NCBI GenBank assembly: GCA_015143295.1
Contig: CM026574.1
Location: 9,550,938-9,614,937 of the forward strand
DNA: 64,000 bases
From: Tetracentron sinense
Lineage: Eukaryota > Streptophyta > Magnoliopsida > Trochodendrales > Trochodendraceae
Direction of reading: 5' to 3'
A program made the translations under genes and the position numbers. Below, in pieces: positions 14,801 through 27,590 of this stretch (position 1 is its first letter; each line of letters begins with the position of its first letter). A model generated the notes under the pieces. The model saw only the letters and a list, made by a program, of their open reading frames with translations. It made no database searches and was not told the DNA's origin.

Positions 14801-17800
14801 AGGTATATATTGGGTTTGAGTTTAATGTTGTACTACACACTTTAGTAGAAAGTGATGAGAATTTGATGTATATAGTGGATTATATATTTATAGATAGTTG
14901 CTGTGATGAATCATATTATACAGGTGAGTCTGAGAGTTAAAATATTTATCACGATGTTATAAATTAAATTGATATGCCAAGAGATTAATTGAGAAGTCAC
15001 CCTGAGACTCGGGAATTTGGGTTTTGGGGTATGACAATAAAACTTCCTACTTTATCCTTCAATGTCAGGGTTTCATGAGCATTTACTGTGTTCTTTTTAT
15101 TTTGTTCCCTCGCACTTCATATTGTCAAGTGTTTCTTGCCTCTGCAATCTAACGCTTTTTAACTTGTGATTTCTATTATTGTTGCAGAGCACAGGCACGT
15201 GGGTTCTAATAACTTTAATTTACTTAGCAGTCGGAGCCACACTATTTTCACCTTGGTAATTATTCCTGATTTCCAAGTGATTATTCAAAAATGTCCTATA
15301 CTATGCAATCTGGATGATGATGAGGGTTCTAATTTGTCATATTCCTTGATTTCTCTATCTCTTAGATTTTAATAAGAGTAAATCTTTGGCTGAATCAACA
15401 AAATTACTCGTAAAATTGTAAATATAAACTATATCTAATATCAGAAAACGTAATCTATTTTTTTCCAAAATTGTACTTAAATTAAAATATTTCTCGTTGG
15501 GGTAAAGCCGTAAAGAATGAACTGGGTCAATGCATATTTTTGAAAGAATGTAAAAACATTTTTTTTTTCCTGATGTAGGATGGAAGTGTAGAAACCAATG
15601 CAGGAAGCGACATGTTTAATTATCTAAAGCTGAGAGAAATAGGGTTTGTGGGTTTTAGTTATAGGATGGGGTGAATAGTTAGGATGGAACTTAGGGGTTA
15701 GAAAATGGAAAAATAAAGGTGAAGAATGAGAGAGAACAAAGGGGAAAATGGAACCCATCACAGTAGAGAATTATGGTCTTTGGAGTCTGACCTCACATGA
15801 AAAAGAACTTTGTTCAACTTCATTTGGGTAGAACCTGTTATTGAGTTAGAGTGGTGCTCCTTCCTTCCTTACAAATTGAAGTAGCAAATAGAAATCATGT
15901 AGAGCAGAAATCCTTACTTCTAAAGTCTAAACACTTTTTTTCTTGAAAGGTAACCAGTATGGCAGTATATCATTTCAAAGCAAGTGGGTAAAAAAGCCAA
16001 TACAATAAAGGTTCACAAGGGGTGAACCCAAGTCCAAGAGCAACCAAAGGCCAAAACTAACGAAAAGCAAAAATACACTACGTTAACAAAATTAGACCCA
16101 AGCAATAGCGGCTAAGCTTAAAACATAGAAATCACTCCCAAATCTACTAGATCTCTCCTGATAGAGATCTAGGACAATCTCAGGTGGCGAATTCTCTCGT
16201 AGAGCTGAGGTCTAGCAAGTTTGACACCATAAAAAATTTGCATATTCTGTCCTTCCAAATAAAACACGAGTGGCCCTCGGAAGGAGTGCCCACGTTTCTT
16301 CAAGTGGTGGGTTCAGTGAGAGTGAAGACCAACAAGATAAGAAGTCCTAAAAGGATATAGGGAAGACCACAACCACCCTTAGCTGAGATAAGAAAGACTC
16401 CAAATCCCCACAGTAAAGGGACATTGCAGGAGTAAATGATCCACTGATGCCTCCTTAGCTCAGCACAAATGACAAAACACAACAATTAGCTAAGCTCCCG
16501 CCTCCACTTTAAAGGTGATCAAAAGTTGGGATCTTATTCAAACATGCTGGCTAGATGAAAGTGATACTGTAGAGATTATGCCAAGGTTTTACACGGTCTG
16601 GGGAGGGAACCAGGAGGTCTGGGACATGTCAAGAACTTGATTAAAGGATTTCATTGAGAAGTGAAAATTGACCCCTACCCCACAAACGGCTATCTTTAAA
16701 TAAAGAACAAAGAATGACAATTTTTAAATGATTCAGAAGCCTAATAAAATCCACCTACTCCCAATTGTTCAGATTACACGCATAAACCTGGGAGACCAAA
16801 TCACACCTCCTTGCCCCCCATCTAAAGCTGATGATACCATCCAATCCTATCTACTGCTAACCACCACAGATTACTGAAATCATGTTTTAACGTAGATTGT
16901 CAACACCACAAACCGTCCGGTCCCAAAATCACACCTCGTCCCCCTTCCCTCTTTAAACAGGATTATTCTTTGAGAAGTCCTTCCTCATTTTTAATATAGC
17001 CTCCCACAAGCCTACCCCATGAGGGCCTCTAACTTCCTTGAACTCTCACCTATTCCTTTCTCCATGCCTAGCCATAGTTCCTTGTCTCCAAAGGTTCTCC
17101 CTCTCTAGATCAAACCTCCAGAATCATTTTTGTAATAACTGTAGAGAAACTGATTTATTGAATAGCTTGTGTGGATTACAATGATCCATAGAGGGTTTAA
17201 ATAAATAACCCAAAACTTTTTAACATGAAAAGACAATATTAAAGATAATCTTAATATACTAAAGATACTAATCCAAAATTATCTATGAGATCCTGTGTAT
17301 CTCATAGATATTACATAATTATTTCCCTAATACGCCCCCTCAAATACATGAGGATCGAGATCTTCATGAGTTTGCCACAAGTCGAGTACTCCTCACACTT
17401 GATCTTTTTTGATAATTTGTTGACGAATAGTTAAAACATTCAACTGTGTTTGGTAGTCACCGTCATTCTGTGAAGTCCATCTCTGTCGCATCTCGCTCAT
17501 TTTGAGTCTGTCGAAGCCGGTGGCCCATTGGATCAGGCTGTCATGATCTTCTCCCGAAGCACATGAAGTATGACCTGGGATTTAAAGAAAAACTCTCGTT
17601 GGAGAGGTCTACAATAAATAAAAGAAATAGGGAGATCCATAGGTATGAGTATGATCCTGGGGGTGGTAAAAGTATAGAGGATGATGATAGGATTTTATTT
17701 GAAACAAAAAACAATCAAAAGTTTGACAGCCGGCGAGCGGTGGTGGCACCACCTGCTGGAAAAAGAAAAACAAGAGCTAAGAGGTCATCCAACGGTCGGT

Positions 17801-20800
17801 GACTCTGATACCATGTAGAGAAACTGATTTATTGAATAGCTTGGGTGGATTACAATGACCCATAGAGGGTTTAAATAAATAACCCAAAACTTTTTAACAT
17901 GGAAAGACAATATTAAAGATTATCTTAATATACCAAAGATACTAATCCAAGATTATCTATGAGATCCTCTGTATCTCATAGATATTACATAATTATTTCC
18001 CTAATAATAACGCCTTGTTAACCTCAGTCAAAGATTTGACATTTAGCACCCCCTCCGATTTAGAGCAAAAAACCTGTCTCCAATTAACTAGATGAACCTT
18101 CTTAATTCCACATAAATCCCTTTGAAATTTTGAATATGCGCTTAGAATAGATGAGAGAAAAATATGAATTGCATTTATTACCATTATAGTGATATGAAGT
18201 TTGACAATGTTTTGCAAATTCACAAGTTTCACATTGAAAAGAGGAAAGAAAACTAGAAACATATAAATGCGGAGGGAAACAGAGGGGTGACCAAGACGTT
18301 TGTGCCACCGGAATAAGTCTTTCGTTTTACTAATACGCCGAACACCATGGGGTATCTACTGGACTGATGAAGCAATGAGATGCAAAGGGTCGAGCAGATC
18401 AATCCTCGCTCCTCATGGCCCGTACCAATTGTCCTCTTCATTTCCAAGTCCTAAAACACATAGTGAGAAGGAAAAAAGTTGACGCTACAATTCAAAGTTT
18501 TGGTAATATAACTAACAACAGATAGAAGGTTCAAAGTGAACTTAGGAACATAAAGGACAGATAAGAGGAACACAAAGGGTGTGACAGACACACTTCACTT
18601 ACTTGTAATGGATGCTAATGTACTATCAACAACTTTAATTTTGTGTATACTAAAATCAATGAAATAAGATGAAAAAAAAGACATACCAGTCATATGATCC
18701 GATGCTCCTGCATCAATAATCCAGGAGCGACTATGATTATAAACAAATGCATCGAGAGTCGAGGCCAAAGTACCTGTGTAAGGACTGAAGTAGCACTAGC
18801 TGTACTAGGAGTCTCCAACTGGGACATGAAGCGACAAAAGGGCATCAATCTCATCTTTAGACAGACTAAGATTATTTGAAGGAGTACATCAACAACTACT
18901 GGGGCTGTGGATTGTCTGTCCCTGTCTCCTCGACCACCGCCAGAAGGGCTCCGTAGGGGTGGATGACCATGCAAGTCCCAAAAGGTGTCTCTTGTATGAC
19001 AAGTACGCCTGCAATGATCTCACTTGAGTTGGATCATCAGTAGTAGAACCAGAGGATCCAAAATGGCCACCTCCTCGGTCACGATCACCACTCCTACCTC
19101 CTTACTGGAATGAGGAGGCCAACACACATCTATCAATTATGGGAATTTGGTGCATAGCACTCCGACGACACTCGTCATGATGTATGCATAGACGTCATTA
19201 GGAGAGGGAACTGGGTCTTTGTCAAGAATTTGAACGAGTACTTGTTCATAATCTATATTCAATCCAGTAAGCAACTTAAACACATGGGTTTGTTCAACCA
19301 ATTTCTTATACTTGGCTGCATCCTCGGCACTTAGCCTTGAATGTATGATAGTGATCCAGCTTTTTCAAAGATAGCAAAGAGTGGAGTAGTATGTAGGAAT
19401 AGACATATCCCCTGCTTTAGTTGTCAAATACTCTGACCGTAACTCATAAACCTGAGCAGCACCTCCAACTCAGAGTAGGTTTGTGTCACGACATCCCATA
19501 TGTTGTGTGCGGAGGAAAGAAACAAGTGTGCACTACTAATATCTAGTTGCATTGAGTGGAGAAGCAATGACATGAAAACGGCATTCTCAGCCTTCCACTT
19601 GGCATAGCCCGGATTGGTTGACTTGGGAGTAGAAATGAAACCATTCAAATACCCCATCTTCCCCGTGCCTTTAAGAAATAACATCACATACTGAGACCAG
19701 ACAAAGAAAATTGTCCCATCCAACTTCATTGTAGTAATCTGGAGTTTGGGTGTATCACTAGCACTAATCTCAATACTCCCTCTACCCTGTAAAGGGACAC
19801 TAGAGGACTGGCTAACCTCATATTCATTCATCATTAATCTCACATGGTTGTTTTACACAAAAAAAGACCAAAAGAGAGCTATTCCAATCAACAATACCCA
19901 AAACTTACACTTCAGGGTTGCACAACCCACGTTCTTCACCTCAATAGACGAGAAACCTTCAAAAAAGTTCATAACAGCAACCAAACAAGTCAAAAATCAT
20001 TAATCAACCTTCACCAGCCATGCACAAGCTTTAAATCACTTTTACCAAGCATTTGACAACACTTCTATGCATGAAAAAAGGAACCAAACCCTCAAAACGT
20101 AAAAAAAGAAGAAAATGTGGTCTGAAAAAATGATCACTAGAACTTCAATATAGGTCCAAACTCCAAACGATCTACAACCACCTCCATTAGATTAAACATT
20201 AAAAAAAAAAATCCACTTGAGATCAAACTCAAAAAATATATCTATACGAATCTAGTAGCTAGAAACAACTAGATCTGTATTTTTTAGAAATCTTTTATAT
20301 TCCCACAAAAAGTGTCATAATCTTCTCAACACAACTCCAAATCACATGATTTTTGATTCTAAAATTCTCTAAAATCAAGACCACTTAAAGCATACCTTTA
20401 CAGTCGAGATCCGATTGCTGTCAGTGCGTCAGATGATGTCAGTCTGTTTGGACACTGATGTCATCCGAAGTCAATTTTTTTTTGTTCTCTTTTGTCTTCT
20501 TTATAGACCCTTTAGATCAATAAGCTTTGATACTAAGTTGGATTAGTTCTAGAGATTATTAGGGATTAAAGTTAGGGTTTAAGAGAGAAAGGAAGAAGAA
20601 TAGTTTTAGGAAAAAATTGTGAGAGAGATTAAGGTGCTCTCTTCCTTACTTTATTATTTATACTCATCTAATGGTATATTATTAATAAATAAGAGATACT
20701 AATAGTATACCCAAAATACAGTGTGTAAGTGATAACATAAATATAAAGCACATAAAACCTGAATAAATAAAATCAGAGAAGTATATGAGTGTATTTATTT

Positions 20801-23800
20801 GTCATAACATAGTTATTTAGCAAAATATAGAAATAGCTCAGAATAAATAGCATAAATTATATTTTTATCCCAGTTCGGTCGAAATTCAGCAGACTAACCA
20901 ATGTGCAAAATCATATTTTTCTCTCAATTCAATTGAATCTAATCAAAACCCTAAAAAAACCTACTTGAATAGAGTTTTCTCCTTCTCTCAGTAGGCGACT
21001 TCAGTCAAATGGAGATTTCTCAGTGTGAAATAAGTCTCAAGTTATTGGTAATAACTCAATAACTCTATTGCTAATAGAAAATCCATTTTGCTCTCATTCT
21101 TATTTTATAATTCTGAATAAGCCTGAATGAATAATTTGTGAGAAATCCCTAATCGGAATAAGTTCGGCATAAGTTCAGAATAATTTGTTAGTTCAGAATT
21201 ATTCACGAATAATTCGTTAGTTCAGGAATTATTTGTCAGTTCGTAAAAAAAATACAGTTTTAAACTTTAACCCTTAATAGTTCGGGAACAATTCGAAAAC
21301 TTTGTTACTATGTGAAACACCATTAATTTTTACCAGACACACCCCTCAATTTCCTGCTATTACTCTGCTCTCCTCCGTCCACATTGCCTTTATAGTTCAC
21401 TTTATTTGACACACTAGTCAATCTTCTACTACCTGGGGAAAGGACCCTCATTGACATTCTGGTTTTCAAGATTCTGGAATAGAGATCTCACCTCATTCTT
21501 GTGACCTACGTAGGACAAATTTAAAAAATTCCCGAAATCTCAAACCTTGTTCAAAACCCACTTCAACACCTCATTATGAGTTTGAGGATTCTGAACATCT
21601 ACCACAACTACCTCTTCATTTTCGTCACGAGAGCCCACACTCCCAACACCTGATGTCAAACTCTCCAACCTACCCAAAGACAAACCATGTGGGACAAGGG
21701 ACCCAGACAACTGTTCAACCTGAATCTCAGTGAAAGGCAACTGTTCAGCCAGATGATCTACCATAATTGCTGACCTTTGGACCCAAGATAACAAGATGTT
21801 ATTTTTGGGGAAAGAGGAGGGGGAGGGGGAGGGGGAGGGGGAGGGGGAGGGGGGGGGGGGGGGGGGGAGACACTAAATTGACGGCTTCACTATAATTACA
21901 TAATAAATACATTCTTAAATTACAAACATAGTCCACTAATTACTACAATCATAGTTTCAGTCTGCTAGCTCTGATTCTTATCCTACGTAGGGGGCTGGTT
22001 AGTGAGGGAGATGCATAATTCAAAATATCGGTATTGAAGGGCGTATCCGTCAGGTGATTTTAGGATATGTATCATGGATTTGCAGGAAAAAATTCATATA
22101 CGTTAAGAAACACTTGGATACGCAAGGAAAAACTTGGGTACCTTTCATAAATCGTTTTTTAATATAAAATAAGCTAAAAACAAACTAAATTAAAAAACCC
22201 CTCAACTACATTTATAACCAAACATATGAGAGTTAAGAATTTTTAAGTTAAGAAATGTAAGCATGCTCGTAAAGACTTAAACAGATATGAAAACACGAAC
22301 TATAATTACATAGCCAATTATAGGCAATACAATCTAAATATGAAAACCTTACATTTAATAAAATAAATAAAAAAGTTTGACTTTACAACCTTAAAGTAAA
22401 TGACATACATGATACAAACTCAATGCCACATTGAATTACATGTTGGCTTGAACACTGTGGGCTCAAGAAATGAATAGAGCAATACATGATATGTATCAGC
22501 CATTATCACAATACTATGACCAACTCATGTAAACATGATTTGTGGTCTGGTACATCTTGATGTACATTTGGTATGGACTATCATCTGGAGTATATATTAT
22601 CTCGATCGGGTGGAAACTTGTGACTACTTGATGGCTGATGCTTGGGACTGAGCATCATGTTCATAAGCTCCAAATGAAACTCAGCCCAAATCATTTTTTC
22701 AACCCTAAATATATATTTTTTTAATGAAGATTGTAGGATTTCCAATTTTTCAAAGAAAGCGAAGGAATTGTCGATTTCTCAAAAAATTTGTTTTTTGTTC
22801 TATGGATTTCACATTAGGTCAATAAATCTACTCATTTTGGATTGACTAGAATCTATTTGCATTAATTTAAACAACTAAAAATGGAAAAAATGGAAATTTA
22901 GCATATTTTCGAAATTTTGGGAAAACATTTTGAAATTGAAATCAAATGCCTACATCTTTGTTTTTGAACCTAAAATCGAAAAATGAAAAGAAAATAGGGT
23001 CACAAGGGTTATAAGGGTGTTTTCCATTACCCAAAATGAGCCCCCATTTGGGTTTTATAATTTTTTGATAGTATTGTTCGCTATGTTAATTTTTAAAAAG
23101 TGTTTAAATATACATTATCGACCTATATCAACCCATATTGAATTGATACGGCTCAATACACACTCGATACATTGGGCAAAAAATATTTTTTCGTGCATGT
23201 GTATCGACAGTACCAAGATGATACATATCAATTTTTTGATCCATGGTGTGCCCTAATTATGTCCATAACGTCTCGAGGACACAATCGACAAGTATAACTC
23301 TCAATGGGCTCAGGCCGGGTCTCCCTAATATATATTTAATAGTCGGGAATGTTGATCTTGTACTATTTTTGTTTGGATCTATTCAACTAGTGTTTAATAT
23401 CTGTTTTATTTATTGCACATTAATATTATGTTCCTTTAGCTTATTTGTAATAAAAAGAGAAGCAATAATAAGGCATTGAAGATAAAACGATAACCTAGTT
23501 TGGGAGTTATAAACAAAGAGTGCGTAATCAAATTGATGCTAGATGTTGCCTATAGTTGAGATAACAATCAATGGTTATTTCTTATATATTAAAATATAAC
23601 ATATAAAAATATATAAACACATTTATATATATAGATATCATATTTAGGTAGGTTTGTGCTAGGTTGGGACGAGCTCGACATTCAATCAACCAAGACCTAT
23701 GTAAATTGAGCTCGATCCTAGCCATAGGGCCCAAGGTTCTAAATATCGATACCGCATGACATGTTGCATCAGTGGGATAAAGATATATCTGGGTTATATC

Positions 23801-25605
23801 ACAAGATATATCGTTATCAGATATTTTGCACGCGCCGATGGAAAAATGGGGTAAAATAGGAAATTTTACAATGAAACTTTAGGAAATGTTAAAATATATG
23901 TTATTAGACATTTGAAAATAATTTTGTTTTAAAAAAACAACAATGTACATAAGAGATGCAATGAGAAGGGAGCAAAGATGTGCGTTGACGAGTGACAATA
24001 ATGTATGATTGATTAATATTGATATAACTTGCATAAAATATTTCATTAATAATAATTAAAATATACAATCAAAGTTCCATACATTATATTTCAATGACAT
24101 AATCCAACCCACCCAAGAACTACAATCAGAGCTATATGGAGTTCATGCTTCAAAATATCGGTATCCGGTGTCGTATCGGTAAGTCCAAAACATGATACAT
24201 ATCAGCGTATTGGACCGTATCAGTTGGATACAATGGAAAAAAATTAGGATACATTAAGAACCATTTAGAAACACAAGGAAAAACTTGGATATCTTGCATA
24301 AAACTTCTTTTAATGTAAATATAAGCTAAAAATAAACTAAATGAAGGCCTCCAATTATGTTTATAACCATACATATAAGAGTTAAAAAATTTATAAATTA
24401 AAAAAGGCATGGGTGCTAATAAACAGGTATGAAAATACAAACCATTGTCATATCCAAGTATAAGAAATACAATCTAGATATTAAAACCTTACATTCAATA
24501 AGTTAAATAAGAATGTATTGAATTACAACAATAAATTATAAGCTTGAATGTAAGTCTTTATATGCTGAACTATTACACTGTTATTTTTTGACTCTGAAGA
24601 TGATAAATTTTTTTGAAGACTAAAAGATAAAACTTTTTTGGCTGGGCTCTTGGATTTTGGTAATGTGTTGATAGAGTAGAATTTATGAAATTTTAATATT
24701 TGAGAAATACCTTACCATTTGAATGTTGAAATTTTGACAAAATCCCTAAAAGACACCAAAAAGAAGATTTTGTTTTTGAACTAGAAAGTTGACTTTTTAT
24801 TTTTCAGGAATTTGGATTTAGAATAATTTTTATTGAATTCAAATGGAGGGTATAACCTTATTACCATAGTTGTCAAGGCGACCAGGCGACCTGAGACGGT
24901 AGACCTCCTGATCGCCTGAGGCGTCGCCTGATCAACATTTTGTTGCGAACATTTCCCCCTCTCCTAATATGAACACCAATTTTGTAGCATCTTCATTTCA
25001 AGGTTGTTATGCATTTTAATAGTTATATAAACCTCAAAAGAACTAATACATGCGCATATAAATTAATAAATAATAAAAAAGACATCGCAAAAATGAAATT
25101 TAGATTCCAAGGCCACTATATAGAGATAGGATCACAACCAATTACGATTGTATTCGAGGAGAGTTCAATCACACCCACAAGTAAACGTGTGTCCCTATTA
25201 ACCCTATTAGCCGTGGTTAAGATGCACTAACCCTTAGGTTTCAATAATCTAACTTTGGTTTTTAGAAAAAATATTAAAAAAACTTTTAACTGTAGTTAAG
25301 AATTTTTAACTTGATGGTTAATAATTTTTTAATACTTTTTCATTTAATTCAAGATTAGATTGTTGAACCCTAAGGGTTAGTGAATCTTAACCACGGTTAA
25401 TAAAATTAATAGGGACACGTGTTGACTTGTGGGGTGCGATTGAACTCTCCCTAAATGAATTCAATCGCAATTAGTTGTGATTCAAAGGGGGTTGGGAGAA
25501 CATATATAGGGATTGTCAGAAATGTTATTTTAACCGAATAAGGGTAGAGAAGGAGCAAGGGAATTGATGGGGTATGCCGTATGCTCGTCAATTCATTAAT
25601 CTCTT

Positions 25606-25642
<37 letters not shown>

Positions 25643-26369
25643 AGGAAATTGATTATCTTTGCTTCACCGACTCACGATCAATTCATTAATCTCTTAGGGT
25701 GTGTTCGGTTGAGGGGAATGTGAGGGAAAGTTGGTGAAAGTAGGAGTTTCTCCCTCTTTCACCCTGTTCGGTTTGAGGGATTTTGAGGTAAAGTAAAAGT
25801 TTAACTTTCTCAATAGTGTATCACTTTCTCTCACTTTCACCCAAACCTTATTCCACCAAAATTCTGGAATTGTGAAAGAAAGTAAAGTAAAAACTTCACA
25901 ATTCCAACTCTACCATTTTGTATGATTATATTCTTAAAGAGAGCAAAGGGTAATTTTGGAAAAAATTATACTTTCCCCCAGTACTTTTCTCTCAAACCAA
26001 ACACACAAGAGAATTTATACAATTCTTTTACTTTACTTTACTTCACTTTCTTTTCTCCCACCCATTTACCCCTCAACCAAATACACCCTTAAAGAGAGAG
26101 AGGAGTAGGAAATTGACAATCCTTGCATCACCGACTCACTGATCAATTCATTAATCTCTTAAATAGGAGCAGAAAATTGATAATCCTTGCATCACCGACT
26201 CATGGTGTGCGCGTCAGAGAGAGAGAGAGAGAAGAAAGACGAAAGAGAGAGATTGAGATACAAACAATCTTAAAAGCACCTGAACTCCATTACAAGGAAG
26301 AAAAGAAAGACTAAAACATGGCAATCAAATCCAGACTGTGTGTGCGTGAGACAGAGAGAGAACAAGGGC

Positions 26370-26408
<39 letters not shown>

Positions 26409-27548
26409 ATATGGATTGTGTAACCGTGTGTGTGTGAGAAAGAGAGAGAACAAGGGCTGTGTGTGTGAGAGAGAGAAAGAGAACAGGGACCGTGATTGTG
26501 TGTGCGTGAGAGAGAGAGGACTTGTTACCAATCGATGTCTCCGATCGCCGTTGCCAGTCACATTTCCTCTTCTTCTTCCCTCTTCTCTCCTTTCTTCTTG
26601 TTTCTTTCTGTTCGTTTGAGAGAAGAAAGAGGCTTAGGTTTTGAATAAAACAAAAAACAAATTTACACTTTATATTTATAAGTTTGTAAAGTTACGAAAC
26701 AACCCCCAACTAAGGTCTTATAAGTAAATACCTTTAGAATTTGTAATAAACACGTGATTGCTAAGATTTATGGGTTTTCAGTGATTTTCCCGCCTGGGCG
26801 ATGGGTCGCCTGGGTTAAATAGACCGCTATGCTTATTACATATAAATATCTTAAGTAAATGAAAGTAAAATTTTAATTAAATAAGTTGTGCATATCGAGT
26901 TTGTGTTGTGGATTCTAATGTAAATAGAAAGGGGAAAAAAATAACTGAAAAATCCCTCATATTGTGCCCATATCAGGCGTAGCAGCCCTGTATCGGCCCA
27001 ATATAATGGACTTTTTTCCTAGCGTACCAGTGTACTAGGTAGCTCCAAATAGGATAGTATCGGCCAATACGTCTCGAAATTTTAAGCCATGATGGAGTTA
27101 CGCGGAGACTCAGATTAATCTTTATCCTGACTAGGTTGCCAATAGTATTGGTCCTAGTTTAAAAACTCAGCGAAACAACCGAGTAACTCAACTCAACAAA
27201 GTTTCAAGTCAAGTCGCCTCAAAACACAAATGAGACACTATTCTTCGAGTTACTCAGGTGACTAGATCGAGTTTTTCGACTCACCAGACTAAGTCGAGTC
27301 ACAAAAAGATGTTTTTATCATTTTCATTTTTTAAAAACCTAAACTCGAACGTCAATACTGTTTTTGCATGATTTTTTTTGGAGCTTCAAAGCCATCCTAC
27401 TATGGGTTCTATTAAACCTGGTTTTTAGTTGAGGCTGTAAAACCAGCCTACTTTGGGTTCTTTTAACTCATGTTTTCCAAGTTATTTGTGGTTCAATCTT
27501 AGATTAAATGTCAAGAAATCGGTAATTGCTTAATTGGTGCATTTGTTC

Positions 27549-27590
<42 letters not shown>

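Larger units (their letters stand above)
15936..18145 (-). mobile_element. L1-type LINE ORF2 3' part, split by a miniature LTR element
   Basis: On the minus strand from 18145 the frame reads [20 protein letters not shown] then LTEVNKALL. After removing 17140-18006 and one TSD copy, it continues without a gap into a [13 protein letters not shown] stretch and HGVGLW-like sequence (16900-17139), then [14 protein letters not shown] (about 16430), the zinc-binding end. Many stops. The 3' end on the minus strand is GGTTACCTTTCAAGAAAAAAAG near 15936. Dead, 5'-truncated at the junction with copia C. Confidence 0.8.
18146..20776 (-). mobile_element. Ty1/copia element C, 3'-truncated
   Basis: Minus strand. 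5' LTR about 20536-20776, primer site at 20524-20535 (TAGTATCAAAGC, one change from TGGTATCAAAGC), leader, gag from 19843 down to about 19050, protease region near 18710 ([16 protein letters not shown], read across shifts), and the integrase zinc region GTGHEERGL and [12 protein letters not shown] at 18400-18180. It stops at 18146 where LINE sequence begins, so most of integrase, all of RT/RNase H and the 3' LTR are gone. Same family as element A. Confidence 0.82.
24865..26831. mobile_element. hAT-type element P3, inserted in P2
   Basis: Perfect 8-bp TSD CTTATTAC at 24857-24864 and 26832-26839. Left end CATAGTTGTCAAGGCGACC; right end, inverted, CATAGCGGTC... then CCCAGGCGACCC. The same ends occur at 52664-53766. 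The 1967 bp include a palindromic MITE, a Harbinger-type MITE and GA/GT minisatellites, so it has itself been a target. No transposase coding. Confidence 0.85.
24144..27091. mobile_element. hAT-type element P2, inserted in P1
   Basis: Flanked by ATGGAGTT at 24136-24143 and 27092-27099, a perfect 8-bp TSD. Ends CATGCTTCAAAATATCGG and, inverted, CATGGCTTAAAATTTCGAG. Without the nested element P3 it is about 970 bp. The related copy at 31622 shows the unoccupied site (atgaagttacgcggagac). No transposase. Confidence 0.85.

Noticed and set aside
26325-26561. Low-complexity [13 protein letters not shown] open frame
   Set aside because: Pure translation of the TG/GA minisatellite.
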